DNA of 64,000 bases, taken from NCBI GenBank assembly GCA_016714935.1, contig JADKBU010000002.1, forward strand, positions 1 through 64,000. The letters run 5' to 3'. Positions 34,632 through 43,561 of this stretch are shown here, in pieces (the first letter of the stretch is position 1; every line of letters starts with the position of its first letter). The notes under the pieces are model-generated. The model ran no database searches. It worked only from the letters and a program-made list of their open reading frames with translations, and was not told the origin of the DNA. The position numbers and the translations under genes are program-made. This DNA comes from Candidatus Accumulibacter propinquus (lineage in GTDB: Bacteria; Pseudomonadota; Gammaproteobacteria; Burkholderiales; Rhodocyclaceae).

Positions 34632-36965
34632 TTACTTCCGTAACAGCCTCAGTCCGTTGCCGACCACCAGCAGGCTTGCTCCCATGTCGGCGAATACCGC
34701 CATCCACAGCGTCGCGTGACCGGCCAAAGCCAGCGCGAAGAATACGATCTTTATCCCCAGAGCCAGCGCGATGTTCTGTTTCAGGATCGATCCCACGCGC
34801 CGGCTGAGGCGGATGAAATCGGCGATCTTGCGCGGATCGTCATCCATGATCGCCACATCGGCGATTTCCAGTGCCGTGGCGGTGCCGGCGGCGCCCATCG
34901 CGAAGCCGATGTCGGCGCGCGCCAACGCCGGCGCATCGTTGACGCCGTCGCCCAGCATGCCCACCGCACCATGCAGGTTCCTGAGCTCGGCGACCGCGGC
35001 CTGTTTATCCTCGGGCATCAGGTTGCCGCGTGCCTCCTGGATGCCAAGCTGATCGGCGATGGCTCTTGCGGTGGCCGGGTTGTCGCCGGTCAGCATCACC
35101 GCCTCGACGTGCAGCGCCCGGAGTGCTTGCACAGCGGCAAGGCTCTCTGGCCGCAGCGTGTCGGCGACAGCGAAAACGGCCACCGGTCCGGAGGGGGCGC
35201 AGAGGATCACGGTGGTCTTGCCGGTGTTCTCCAGGAGGGCCAGGCGTGCCTCGAGTTCCGGCGAGCAGACGCCCAGTTCCTCGACCAGGCGATGATTCCC
35301 CAGATGCCACACTTGACCCGCGATGCGGCCCTTGACGCCATGGCCATGGAGGACCGCGAATTCCTCGACCGGCAGCATCGTCGCGTCGGGTTGCTGCCTT
35401 CGCCATCCCGCTACCAGCGCCTGCGCCACCGGGTGGGTGCTGTGCTCATCGAGGCTGGCGGCGATCAACAAAGCCTCGGCGAGCGGCAGGTCGCCAAACG
35501 GCGCGGCATCAGTCAGGGCGGGCTTGCCCTGGGTCAGCGTGCCGGTCTTGTCGAGCGCGACGGCCTTCAACAGGCGGCCGCCTTCGAGGTGAGCCCCGCC
35601 CTTGATCAGGATGCCGTGCCTGGCCGCCGCCGCCAGGCCGCTGACGACGGTGATCGGGGTGGATACCACCAGGGCACAGGGGCAGGCGATGACCAGCAGG
35701 ACCAGCGCCTGGTAAAGCCATTCCCCCCAGGTGCCAGCGAACAGCACCGGGCCGAGCACGGCCAGGAGGACGGCCAGGGCGACCACGGCCGGGGTGTAGA
35801 CCTGGGCGAAACGATCGACGAAGCGCTGGGTTGGCGCGCGCTGCGCTTGTGCTTCCTGGATGGCGGCAGCGATGCGCGCCAGGGTGCTGTCTCCGGCGAC
35901 AGCCGTTACGGTCGCCTCCAACACCCCGTCGGTGACGATGCTGCCGGCGTAGAGGACATCGCCGACCTGTTTGTCCACCGGCAGGCTCTCGCCGGTGATC
36001 GGCGCCTGATCGAGGGCGGCGCGGCCGGACTCGACGCGCGCATCGAGCGGTACCCGTGCGCCGGTCCGGATGCGGATGCGGCTGCCGATGGCTACCCTGG
36101 CCACCGCTTGTTCCTGCCAGCCATCCGCGACCCTGACCTCGGCGGTGTCCGGTGCCAGTGCCGTCAGCGATCTGATCGCCCGTCGTGCCCGTTCCAGCGA
36201 CAGCGCTTCGATGGCCTCGGCGACCGCAAACAGAAACACCACCATCGCGGCTTCGGGCCACTTGCCGATGCTGACCGCACCGACGACGGCCAGCGACATC
36301 AGGAAGTAGATATTCAGTGTCAGGTTCCTGAGGGCGATCCAGCCTTTCTTGAGTATCGGCAGGCCGGCGCTCAGGATCGACATTACAGCCAGGGCGACAA
36401 CCAGCCAGGAGCTTTCTTCGCCGCCTGTCCAGGTGCTGACTTCGGCAGCGACCGCTGCCAGGCCGCTGAGGGTCAACAGGATTTTCAGCCTGGTGCTCAA
36501 CACCGGCGGCACCGGTGCCACCGGCGCACCCGCTTCCAGCAGGCGGGGAGCCATGTCCAGGGCCTGCAGCGCGATGGCGATCGGTTGCGCATCGGCCAAG
36601 CGGTGGTGGACCGTCAGCTCCCGATCGAGCAGTCTGAAGTCAAGCCGAACGATCCCCGGCATCGTCTCCAGGCGATTGCGGATCAGCCTTTCCTCGGTGG
36701 GGCAGTCCATCTTGTCGATACGGTAGCGCACCTGGCTGGTGCCTGTGGGCGGCGGGTCGTGCCTGGCCGGGGTGCTCCCGCTGGCCTCGCCGGGTGAGCA
36801 GCAGGCATCGGCGTGCGCATGTGCGTGGTGGCCGTGGTGGTGATCGTCTGCGGCGCTGCTTGCTGGAGACGGCCGGTGCCGATGTTCATGCCCTGACGTG
36901 CAGCACGCGTCCTTCTCCTGTACGTGCAGATGAAACACGCGTTTGCGCTGGTTGTGCGGATTCAT
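34632..36965 (-). CDS. Zn/Cd/Pb-translocating P1B-type ATPase (ZntA/CadA-like)
   Basis: This 777-residue heavy-metal efflux pump has a His/Cys-rich N-terminal extension (CC at 21-22 and 55-56, many His at 42-52), then a heavy-metal domain in which the site reads MDCPTEE (Cys88, Glu91) rather than CxxC, a feature seen in some Zn/Cd/Pb pumps. The membrane core has the CPC metal site (ACPCALVVSTP), the phosphorylation motif DKTGTLTQ and the hinge GDGVNDAPAL. It exports divalent soft metals from the cytoplasm. It is divergent from a MerR-family regulator, with a MerR-type promoter between them. Confidence 0.93.
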   Translation of the reverse strand: MNPHNQRKRVFHLHVQEKDACCTSGHEHRHRPSPASSAADDHHHGHHAHAHADACCSPGEASGSTPARHDPPPTGTSQVRYRIDKMDCPTEERLIRNRLETMPGIVRLDFRLLDRELTVHHRLADAQPIAIALQALDMAPRLLEAGAPVAPVPPVLSTRLKILLTLSGLAAVAAEVSTWTGGEESSWLVVALAVMSILSAGLPILKKGWIALRNLTLNIYFLMSLAVVGAVSIGKWPEAAMVVFLFAVAEAIEALSLERARRAIRSLTALAPDTAEVRVADGWQEQAVARVAIGSRIRIRTGARVPLDARVESGRAALDQAPITGESLPVDKQVGDVLYAGSIVTDGVLEATVTAVAGDSTLARIAAAIQEAQAQRAPTQRFVDRFAQVYTPAVVALAVLLAVLGPVLFAGTWGEWLYQALVLLVIACPCALVVSTPITVVSGLAAAARHGILIKGGAHLEGGRLLKAVALDKTGTLTQGKPALTDAAPFGDLPLAEALLIAASLDEHSTHPVAQALVAGWRRQQPDATMLPVEEFAVLHGHGVKGRIAGQVWHLGNHRLVEELGVCSPELEARLALLENTGKTTVILCAPSGPVAVFAVADTLRPESLAAVQALRALHVEAVMLTGDNPATARAIADQLGIQEARGNLMPEDKQAAVAELRNLHGAVGMLGDGVNDAPALARADIGFAMGAAGTATALEIADVAIMDDDPRKIADFIRLSRRVGSILKQNIALALGIKIVFFALALAGHATLWMAVFADMGASLLVVGNGLRLLRK

Positions 36966-36994
36966 GGTGGCATATCTCCGGGAACGGTGCCATC

Positions 36995-37025
36995 ATTGAA
37001 CAGTCTTTAGTTGGTACAGGGTCAA
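36995..37025 (-). promoter_or_regulatory. MerR-type promoter/operator of the metal ATPase gene
   Basis: On the minus strand, TTGACC (-35; 37020-37025) and TTCAAT (-10; 36995-37000) are separated by 19 bp, the over-long spacer that MerR-family activators correct by distortion. The sequence closely resembles the lead-responsive pbrA promoter type as I remember it. It lies 30 bp upstream of the ATPase start. Confidence 0.75.
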
Positions 37026-37047
37026 GAACTTTCTGGAGCAGGGAGCA

Positions 37048-37485
37048 ATGAGGATCGGCGAACTGGCACAACGCAGCGACTGCGACGTGGAAACGGTGCG
37101 CTTCTACGAGCGTGAAGGACTGCTCGACCTGCCTGCGCGCGAGGCCAACGGCTACCGCCTCTACAACGAAGCGCACCTGGTACAGCTCAAGTTCGTTCGT
37201 CACTGCCGCTCGCTCGGCATGGGGCTGCCGGACGTGCGCATCCTGCGCAGCTTTCAGGCCAACCCGGATCTGGCCTGTGAAGAAATCAACCAGCTGATCG
37301 ACCGCCAGATCGAGCGCATCCACCAGCAGCTGGATTCACTTCACCTGCTCGAACGGCAATTGCACAAACTGCGTGACACTTGCCACGCCAATCGGAAAGC
37401 CGGTCAGTGTGGCATCATGCGCAATCTGGCGCGGGCGGCCGAGGGCGGGGATTGCTCGTGCCATCCGCCCGCGGGGACGAACTGA
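37048..37485 (+). CDS. MerR-family Cd/Pb-responsive regulator (CadR/PbrR)
   Basis: This 145-residue regulator has an N-terminal winged helix (MRIGELAQRSDCDVETVRFYEREGL), a long dimerisation helix, and the metal-site cysteines Cys77, Cys112 and Cys121. These match in spacing the Cys triad of PbrR/CadR. The tail carries extra Cys and His (GGDCSCHPP), as in CadR. It would bind the 19-bp-spacer promoter and activate the ATPase gene when Pb or Cd is present. An RcnR-like repressor gene follows 13 nt later. Confidence 0.92.
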   Translation: MRIGELAQRSDCDVETVRFYEREGLLDLPAREANGYRLYNEAHLVQLKFVRHCRSLGMGLPDVRILRSFQANPDLACEEINQLIDRQIERIHQQLDSLHLLERQLHKLRDTCHANRKAGQCGIMRNLARAAEGGDCSCHPPAGTN

Positions 37486-37498
37486 GCAGGAGCAAGGC

Positions 37499-37768
37499 AT
37501 GAGTACGCACGCTTCCCACCCGGAAATCATCAAGCGCCTGAAACGGGCCGAAGGCCACCTCAAGAGCATCATCGCCATGCTCGAGGACAGCCGCAATTGC
37601 CTGGAGATCGCCCAGCAACTGCAGGCAGTCGAGAGCGCGGTGGGCAACGCCAAGAAAACACTGGTGCACGACCATATCGATCATTGCCTCGAACAAGCGG
37701 TGCGCAACGGTTCCCGGGACGCGGACGAGACCATCCGCGAGTTCAAGGCGATCACCAAATACCTGTGA
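37499..37768 (+). CDS. CsoR/RcnR-family metal-sensing repressor
   Basis: This 89-residue all-helical repressor has an N-terminal His (HASHPEII), Cys34 in SRNCLEIAQQL, and HDHIDHCLEQ in the second helix. The set resembles the Ni/Co sensors RcnR and DmeR more than Cu-sensing CsoR. The start at 37499 follows AGGAGC. It is co-transcribed with the MerR-type gene. No Ni/Co exporter is visible in the window, so its target is unclear. Confidence 0.85.
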   Translation: MSTHASHPEIIKRLKRAEGHLKSIIAMLEDSRNCLEIAQQLQAVESAVGNAKKTLVHDHIDHCLEQAVRNGSRDADETIREFKAITKYL

Positions 37769-37819
37769 TGGACCTGCCGAGGGGCAGGCCCAGGTTGCGG
37801 CAGCGGTTGATGGGCGGCC

Positions 37820-38692
37820 TCAAGGCTTCGCTGCCGGCGTCGTCAGCGTTTCTATCCACGGTTCCAGGCGTTGGCCGACGGTCAATTGCACCTCGTAACG
37901 CGGCGTACTCGCGTCGGGCAGCGGCTGCGGCGCGTTGCGCAGCGGTTCGAGTAGCGGACGCAGTGCGAAGGGCACGTTGATGTGCGTGATGGCGACCCCG
38001 CTGATATAGCCGCCGAGTTGATACTGCCGGTCGTGGCGGCGTAGCGTCGGCCGGATGGTGCCGCGCAGGATCAGGTAACGGCTGCGGTCCGGGTAGCGGG
38101 AACGCAGCGTTGCCGCGTCGCGGCCGGCGTCGATCGCGAAGAGTCGGCTGAAGTGGTTTTCCTCGAGCGCGACGCGTTCCTGGCCGGCCCTGGCCTGCTT
38201 GGCGAACGCCTCGCTGCCGGGATTGGCCGCCGCCGCTGCCGCCTGGCGGGCAGCCCCCGCGCGTGCACGTTCCACGGCCTGACGCCACGCCGGGCCGGCG
38301 TTCTCGAAAACCACCAGGACCTGCCGCGGCAACTGCCGGGCCAGGCGTTCGCGTGCTTCCTGGGTGGCGTTCCCGGCGCTGGTTTCGAATCCGAGGGTGG
38401 CGAGGTGGGCGGCATCCAGCCAGGTCGGCTGCACGCCGTAGTTCGAGGAACCGTAGTCGGAACCTTCTTCGTCCGCATCGAGCACGCGCCAGGTCAGCGT
38501 CAGCGCCAGGCCGCTGTTTTCCGCCTGGCGGTAGCCGCGGTAGGGCAGGGACAGTTCGCGCTCGCTGAGCATGAGGCGACTCTCGGGTTCGCCTGACCGG
38601 TTGATGAAGACGCCGGACAGGGCGACGGCGTTGGTGAGCAGGATCAGTGCCGCCCCGGCTGCCAGGGTGCGTCCGCGGGTCCAGGCGATCAT
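37820..38692 (-). CDS. DUF4824-like membrane-anchored protein
   Basis: The 290-residue protein has one N-terminal membrane helix (TLAAGAALILLTNAVALSGVF), then a soluble, presumably periplasmic domain that includes LPYRGYRQAENSGLALTLTWRV. It looks like the DUF4824 family, which has no known function. The start overlaps the end of the DUF2157 gene by 4 bp, and the two are usually found as a pair. Confidence 0.7.
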   Translation of the reverse strand: MIAWTRGRTLAAGAALILLTNAVALSGVFINRSGEPESRLMLSERELSLPYRGYRQAENSGLALTLTWRVLDADEEGSDYGSSNYGVQPTWLDAAHLATLGFETSAGNATQEARERLARQLPRQVLVVFENAGPAWRQAVERARAGAARQAAAAAANPGSEAFAKQARAGQERVALEENHFSRLFAIDAGRDAATLRSRYPDRSRYLILRGTIRPTLRRHDRQYQLGGYISGVAITHINVPFALRPLLEPLRNAPQPLPDASTPRYEVQLTVGQRLEPWIETLTTPAAKP

Positions 38693-39783
38693 GCGCTGCT
38701 GTCCCGGTCGGCGCGACCCACAGCGCCGCGCAAGCGCTTGAGGAGCAGCAGAATCAGCACCGCGGTGAGGCCCAGTACCAGGAAGAACAGATACTTGGGC
38801 ATCACCTCCCACCACCAGTCATAGAACTTGGTGTACAGGAAGAGGACGAAAAAGGTGATGCCGGTGTTGACCGTTTCGGGCCATTCGCGGCGCGTACCGA
38901 TCCAGATGGCGACGGCGCTGCCGGCAAAGCCGGCGACCTGATAGCCGCCCTCGATCAGCTTCGGATCCAGGTCGAGGTAACTGATCTGGCCCCAGTGGCC
39001 GAGGATCAGCATCGGGACCAGCGCGGTCAGCAGGCCGAAGACCCGGTAGATGGCCTCGAAGCCGGGATAGTGGCGATGCACCGCAAGTCGCGGCATGGCG
39101 AGCAGCAGGGCCGCGACGACGAAGAAGTTCTCCGGCCGTTCGCCGGCGTGCAGCCAGTAGACCCCGCTCCAGGTCCCGACGCGCGCCGCAACGAAGGCGA
39201 TCACGCAGGCAATGCCGGCCGCCAGCAGGAGCCGCAGGTCGCAAGCGTAGGCGAGCAGGAAGGCCATTGCCGCCCAGGGCAACAGCGCCTTGTCCGACGG
39301 CGTGATGTTGAAGATCTGGCCGATCATCGAGACGTTGAGCACGAAGCAGGCAAAGGCCACCAGCGCGGCCAGTCTGGTGAAGTACCCGGTGGCGTCGCGA
39401 CCCTGTATCCAGACCGTCAGGCCGAGGCTGCCGAGCGCGCTGGTGATCAGGATGGCCACCTGCGCCGCTTCCGAAAAACGCCCCCAGAACTGGTAGAAGA
39501 GGAAGAATACGCTCGCTGCCAGCGCCATGGCGCCAAGGAACGAGGCGATGCGCATGCCGAGCGAGAGTTGCTTGGCGCGGCTGTCGCGATCGATGTCGTA
39601 GGCGTGCGCATAGTTTGCCAGCAACGACGCGTGGTGGGTGGCAAGCGCCTGCCGCTGCGATTCTTCGAGGGCGAGCACACCTTCCGTTTCCAGGCGCGCC
39701 AGTTCGGTCAGGAAGACGCGGATTTCGTCGGCCCGTTGCTGCGCCTGGCGGCGCGCCGGAATATCGTTGGCGGTGTTGCGCAT
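38689..39783 (-). CDS. DUF2157-family multi-pass membrane protein
   Basis: This 364-residue protein has an N-terminal cytoplasmic helical region (RRQAQQRADEIRVFLTELARLETEGVL) followed by about ten membrane helices and a basic C-terminus. The function of DUF2157 proteins is unknown. It is translationally coupled to the DUF4824-like gene and is divergent from the TelA gene, 283 bp away. Confidence 0.75.
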   Translation of the reverse strand: MRNTANDIPARRQAQQRADEIRVFLTELARLETEGVLALEESQRQALATHHASLLANYAHAYDIDRDSRAKQLSLGMRIASFLGAMALAASVFFLFYQFWGRFSEAAQVAILITSALGSLGLTVWIQGRDATGYFTRLAALVAFACFVLNVSMIGQIFNITPSDKALLPWAAMAFLLAYACDLRLLLAAGIACVIAFVAARVGTWSGVYWLHAGERPENFFVVAALLLAMPRLAVHRHYPGFEAIYRVFGLLTALVPMLILGHWGQISYLDLDPKLIEGGYQVAGFAGSAVAIWIGTRREWPETVNTGITFFVLFLYTKFYDWWWEVMPKYLFFLVLGLTAVLILLLLKRLRGAVGRADRDSSA

Positions 39784-40066
39784 GGTCGTCGGCGATTATG
39801 CCCGGTTTGCGCCGATTCGACCACGTTTCGCCCGCACGCGAGCGCGCCGGAACCGGCTCGCCGTTGCCGACCGGCTGCGGGCGGCGTTGGCCGTGGTCGA
39901 CGCGGGAGGACCGGCAAGAGCCGGCAGGATCTGCAGCCCTCTTTCCGCGACGCTGACGGCACCTTATACTGCAGCATGCCGGGGGGCTTGACGGCGTCGC
40001 AGGGCGGGGCGCGAGACGCTCGGGCAAGCGTCCCTTTCTCTGACACCGCTACTTCCGGGAGTCGCC

Positions 40067-41194
40067 ATGAAACCACTTTTCGCCGATGCCACCCCTGCCC
40101 ACAAGACCCCTTCGGTCAATGCTCCCGCAGTCGAGGGGGGGGCTGCCGCCGTTGCGCTCGCCGGCCAGGCGTTGGTCGCCGTTCAGGCGCGACCAACGCT
40201 GCCCCTGGCGCCGAGCCTGAACGCGCCGACACCGAAGGTGACGGTCAGCGAAACCGACCTCACAACTCTCGGCGACAAGTCCACCAGGCGGGTCGCCGCC
40301 ATCTCGGAGCAACTGCTCGGGATGGTGCGCGGCAGCGGCAGCGACCAGTTCGGCGTCGCTCTCACCCAGTTGCTCAGCACTGCCCAGCAGCTCGATCCGA
40401 AGCTGCTCTTCGACAAGTCACTGATCGGCAAGCTCAAGGGATTTTTCGTGTCCGCCAAGGAACAGGTGAAATCCCAGTTCCGTTCGGTCTCTGGTCAGCT
40501 CGACGCGCTCGTCGGCGAACTCGAACGGTCGGCGCGCACCTACGAGCAGCGGATTCGTGAACTCGAAGACATGTACCTTGCCAACGGCGACGAGTACAAC
40601 GCCCTCGGCGAAGCCGTGCGCAAGGGGCAGGAGCTGCTGGCTGCGCTGAACGATGAGATTGCCCACACGCCGGCAGCGACCGATCCCATGGCCGCGCAGG
40701 CGATCGGGGACCGGCGCCAGCTCGCCGTGCGGCTCGAAAAGCGCATCGACGACCTGAAGCGGGCGCAGATGATCGCCATGCAGACGGCTCCGGAGATCCG
40801 GCTGCTGCAGAACAACTCGCGGATGCTGATCGGGAAGTTCCAGGACATCGTCGCCGTCACCATTCCCGCCTGGAAAAAGCAGTTCTCGCTGCACATCCTG
40901 ATGGAGGAACAGGCGAAATCAGCGGAGTTGGTGACGGCTATCGACGATGCGACCAACGCCGCGCTACGCAAGAACGCGGATCTCCTGCGGCAGAACACCA
41001 CCGCCATCACGCGAGCCAACCAGAGGGCGCTGGTCGAGATGGAAACGCTCGAACACGTCCAGAAGCAGTTGCTCGGTGCTTTCGAGGACATGCAGAAGAT
41101 CAACGACGAGGCCGCGGCGGCGCGTGCCCAGACCGATACCAAGCTCGCTTTGCTGCGCGACGAGTTGATCGACCGTTTTCAGAAGAACGCCTAG
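40067..41194 (+). CDS. TelA-family toxic-anion resistance protein
   Basis: This 375-residue cytoplasmic coiled-coil protein belongs to the TelA/KlaA family. It has an Ala/Pro-rich N-terminus (1-70), then long helices with FFVSAKEQVKSQFRSV, AQMIAMQTAPEIRLLQNNSRMLIGKFQ and TIPAWKKQFSLHI, which are family hallmarks. TelA proteins give tellurite resistance in some plasmids and are widely tied to TerD-type stress systems. It heads a four-gene cluster with vWA and TerD genes, the next start being 12 nt away. Confidence 0.9.
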   Translation: MKPLFADATPAHKTPSVNAPAVEGGAAAVALAGQALVAVQARPTLPLAPSLNAPTPKVTVSETDLTTLGDKSTRRVAAISEQLLGMVRGSGSDQFGVALTQLLSTAQQLDPKLLFDKSLIGKLKGFFVSAKEQVKSQFRSVSGQLDALVGELERSARTYEQRIRELEDMYLANGDEYNALGEAVRKGQELLAALNDEIAHTPAATDPMAAQAIGDRRQLAVRLEKRIDDLKRAQMIAMQTAPEIRLLQNNSRMLIGKFQDIVAVTIPAWKKQFSLHILMEEQAKSAELVTAIDDATNAALRKNADLLRQNTTAITRANQRALVEMETLEHVQKQLLGAFEDMQKINDEAAAARAQTDTKLALLRDELIDRFQKNA

Positions 41195-41206
41195 AAAGGA
41201 GTCGCC

Positions 41207-41914
41207 ATGGCACTGATCGACCTCAAGAAGAAGACCCGCATCGTCCTTGACAAGCGCGCCCTGCCGCAACCACCACACTGTCGGGTCGGGTTGTGCATCG
41301 ACATCTCCGGTTCGATGCACAACGAATATCAGGACGGGCTGGTGCAGGAAACCGTGGACCGCCTGCTGGCCATCGCCGGCACTTTCGACGATAACGGCGA
41401 GATGGAGGTGTGGACCTTCAACCAGGGCTATTCGACACCGCCGGTGGCCAGAGCCGCCGATTTCGGGAGTTATGTCAAGAAGGAGATCCTCGACAACCCG
41501 AAGGTGGACAAGTGGGGGGGGACCAACTACGCGCCGGTGATGAATGCGGTCCTCGACACTTATTTCCGTGGCGCGTCGGTCGTGACCTCGGGCGGCCTGT
41601 TCGGGCTGTTCAAGAAGACCGAGCAGCAGTCGCCGAAAGACACGCACATTCCGGCGTTGTGCCTGTTCATCACCGATGGCGACAACAGCGATGCCGCCGA
41701 AGCCGAGAGGATTCTCCGCCAGGCCCAGAAGTATCAGATTTACTGGCAGCTCATCGGCATCGGCAACGACACCGACTTCCGTTTCATCAAGAAGATGGCC
41801 GACGATCTCCCGAATGCCGGTTTCTGCCACCTCCCGAACCTGCGGGTCAGCGACGACGCGATCTACGAGGCGCTGCTGACCACCGAACTTTGCGACTGGC
41901 TGCGCAAGTTCTGA
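41207..41914 (+). CDS. vWA-domain protein of the ter system (TerF/TerY-like)
   Basis: This 235-residue protein is essentially one von Willebrand A domain. The metal-ion-dependent adhesion site is complete: Asp32-x-Ser34-x-Ser36 (DISGSM), Thr106 (WGGTNYAP) and Asp157 (ITDGDN). TerF-type vWA domains accompany TerD proteins. The start follows a strong AAAGGAG. The short N-terminal MALIDLKKKTRIVLDK segment resembles the start of TerD-like chains. Confidence 0.88.
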   Translation: MALIDLKKKTRIVLDKRALPQPPHCRVGLCIDISGSMHNEYQDGLVQETVDRLLAIAGTFDDNGEMEVWTFNQGYSTPPVARAADFGSYVKKEILDNPKVDKWGGTNYAPVMNAVLDTYFRGASVVTSGGLFGLFKKTEQQSPKDTHIPALCLFITDGDNSDAAEAERILRQAQKYQIYWQLIGIGNDTDFRFIKKMADDLPNAGFCHLPNLRVSDDAIYEALLTTELCDWLRKF

Positions 41915-41992
41915 TTTGCCGACTGCGGCTACCGCGACACACAAGGTAGCCAGTGATTGTTTACACCATTTTTTCGAGCAAGGGACTACGCC

Positions 41993-42574
41993 ATGGCGAT
42001 CAATCTCAAGAAGGGGCAGGGGATCAACCTGACCAAAGCCGCTCCAAGACTGCGCATCATCCGCGTCGGCATCGGCTGGGACATTACCAGAGTGGTCGCG
42101 CCCTGCGACCTCGACGTCAGTGCCTTTGTCCTCAAGACCGTCGGTGGCAACCCGGTCTGCCTGTCCGACGAGCACTTCGTCTTCTTCAACAACCTGCAGA
42201 GTCCCGAGGGCTTCGTGACCCACACCGGCGACAATCGCACCGGTGCCGGCGAGGGGGATGACGAGACTCTGAAGGTCGATCTCGGTGCCGCGCCGCTCGA
42301 TGCCGTCGAGGTCTCGTTCATCGTCACGATGCACGAAGCGGCGGCGCGTCGTCAGCACTTCGGCATGGTTCAGAACGCCTATCTGAAGGTCTACAACGAC
42401 GAAACCGGTGAGTTGCTTGCCGACTATGACCTCGACGAGGAATTCGCCGGCCAGACCGCAGTGCAGATCGGTTCCCTGTTCCGCACCGACAACGAATGGC
42501 AGTTCCAGGCCGTGGGCGCCGGCTACCAGCGCGAGTTGTTCGACTTCGTGCGGGGTTATGGCCTCGACGCCTGA
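41993..42574 (+). CDS. terD: TerD-family calcium-binding stress protein
   Basis: This 193-residue TerD protein has the opening MAINLKKGQGINLTK, IGWDI followed by CDLDVSAF, and the calcium site HTGDNRTGAGEGDDE. The family is linked to tellurite resistance, phage inhibition and colicin tolerance through an unknown Ca2+-dependent mechanism. The usual GxGWD...FDLD acidic set is present. The last 17 bp overlap the next gene. Confidence 0.93.
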   Translation: MAINLKKGQGINLTKAAPRLRIIRVGIGWDITRVVAPCDLDVSAFVLKTVGGNPVCLSDEHFVFFNNLQSPEGFVTHTGDNRTGAGEGDDETLKVDLGAAPLDAVEVSFIVTMHEAAARRQHFGMVQNAYLKVYNDETGELLADYDLDEEFAGQTAVQIGSLFRTDNEWQFQAVGAGYQRELFDFVRGYGLDA

Positions 42575-43529
42575 GTCACAACCCCGGCCACTTTTCGAGG
42601 ATGCCGCGGCGGCACGCGCGCGTCCTCCTGCCGCCGATACGCAGCCGCATACCGAGCCCGCTGGAGCCTCCCGAACGATTGATCCGGCGCCGCAGCATCG
42701 GGTGCGGCCGCTGGATCTGCCTGCGGCGCCGCCCCGGCCGCCGGTGGTGGCACGCATTCACCCGCTGTCGCTGCCCGCCAGCGCCAGCGAGCCGCCTGCA
42801 ACACCGCCGCCGGTGCAGCCTTTGGTGCTGCCGGTGGCGCCAGCGCCACCGACCGACCGATATGCGCCGGCGTCGCTGCTCTTCGACGAGGGTCAGGGGT
42901 CGGCCATCGAACGACTCCGGCGCAGTGCGGTGGAAGCGTTTCCGACGATTGCCGCGCCCCGGCTCGCAGCGCTGGACGAGGCGATTCGCGAACTGCTGCC
43001 GATCGAGGTCACGAATCTCGCCGCCTGGGGCAATACGCTGCTACGGCGCACCGAGTCCCTGAGCGGCGAACTGCAGCGACTGACGGCCGCCGTGGCGAGT
43101 TGGCAGGCCGGCGAGCTGATAGAGAAGTGCCATCTGTCCATGAACGCCTCCGGAGTGTGGAAGATCTTCCGAAGGAACTCGCCGGCCTCGCTGAAACCGG
43201 CCCTCGAACTGATGCTCTCGCAGGCGCCGCAGACGCTCGCCGCCCTTGACGAACTGGCCCGGCGCCTGGTCCCGTGCCGTGAGGCTTTTGCCGCTTCGCT
43301 GCTGCTGCTCAAGGTTGCGCCGCAGGTGCTGTCGTTCCGGGATATCGAAGCCGAGGCCCTGGCGCGCCGCGGCCACTTGCTGAGCTTCTCGGCCCAACAC
43401 TTCGAACTGCTCGAACCGCAGCTCGAGCAGTTGCGTCGTCAGGTGCTCACCTGGCAAGGCGAGATCGAGCAACTCGCCCGCGTCAGTATTCCGCTGTGGG
43501 AACTCGCCAATCGCAAGGCGCCCGGCTGA
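42558..43529 (+). CDS. unknown 323-residue ter-cluster protein
   Basis: The first ~110 residues are very rich in Pro and Ala and probably disordered. Residues ~120-320 form a helical domain with ERLRRSAVEAFPTIAAPRLA, KCHLSMNASGVWKIF and LLKVAPQVLSFRDIEAEAL. I do not recognise a family. The gene overlaps terD by 17 bp, implying translational coupling, so it is probably a component of the TelA-vWA-TerD system. Confidence 0.7.
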   Translation: MASTPESQPRPLFEDAAAARARPPAADTQPHTEPAGASRTIDPAPQHRVRPLDLPAAPPRPPVVARIHPLSLPASASEPPATPPPVQPLVLPVAPAPPTDRYAPASLLFDEGQGSAIERLRRSAVEAFPTIAAPRLAALDEAIRELLPIEVTNLAAWGNTLLRRTESLSGELQRLTAAVASWQAGELIEKCHLSMNASGVWKIFRRNSPASLKPALELMLSQAPQTLAALDELARRLVPCREAFAASLLLLKVAPQVLSFRDIEAEALARRGHLLSFSAQHFELLEPQLEQLRRQVLTWQGEIEQLARVSIPLWELANRKAPG

Positions 43530-43561
43530 TCCGGCCATGGCGACCGCCTTGCCGGGTTGCG

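Noticed and set aside
34716..36797. 693-codon plus-strand frame opposite the metal ATPase gene
   Set aside because: Antisense shadow caused by high GC at third positions; the ATPase strand carries all family motifs.
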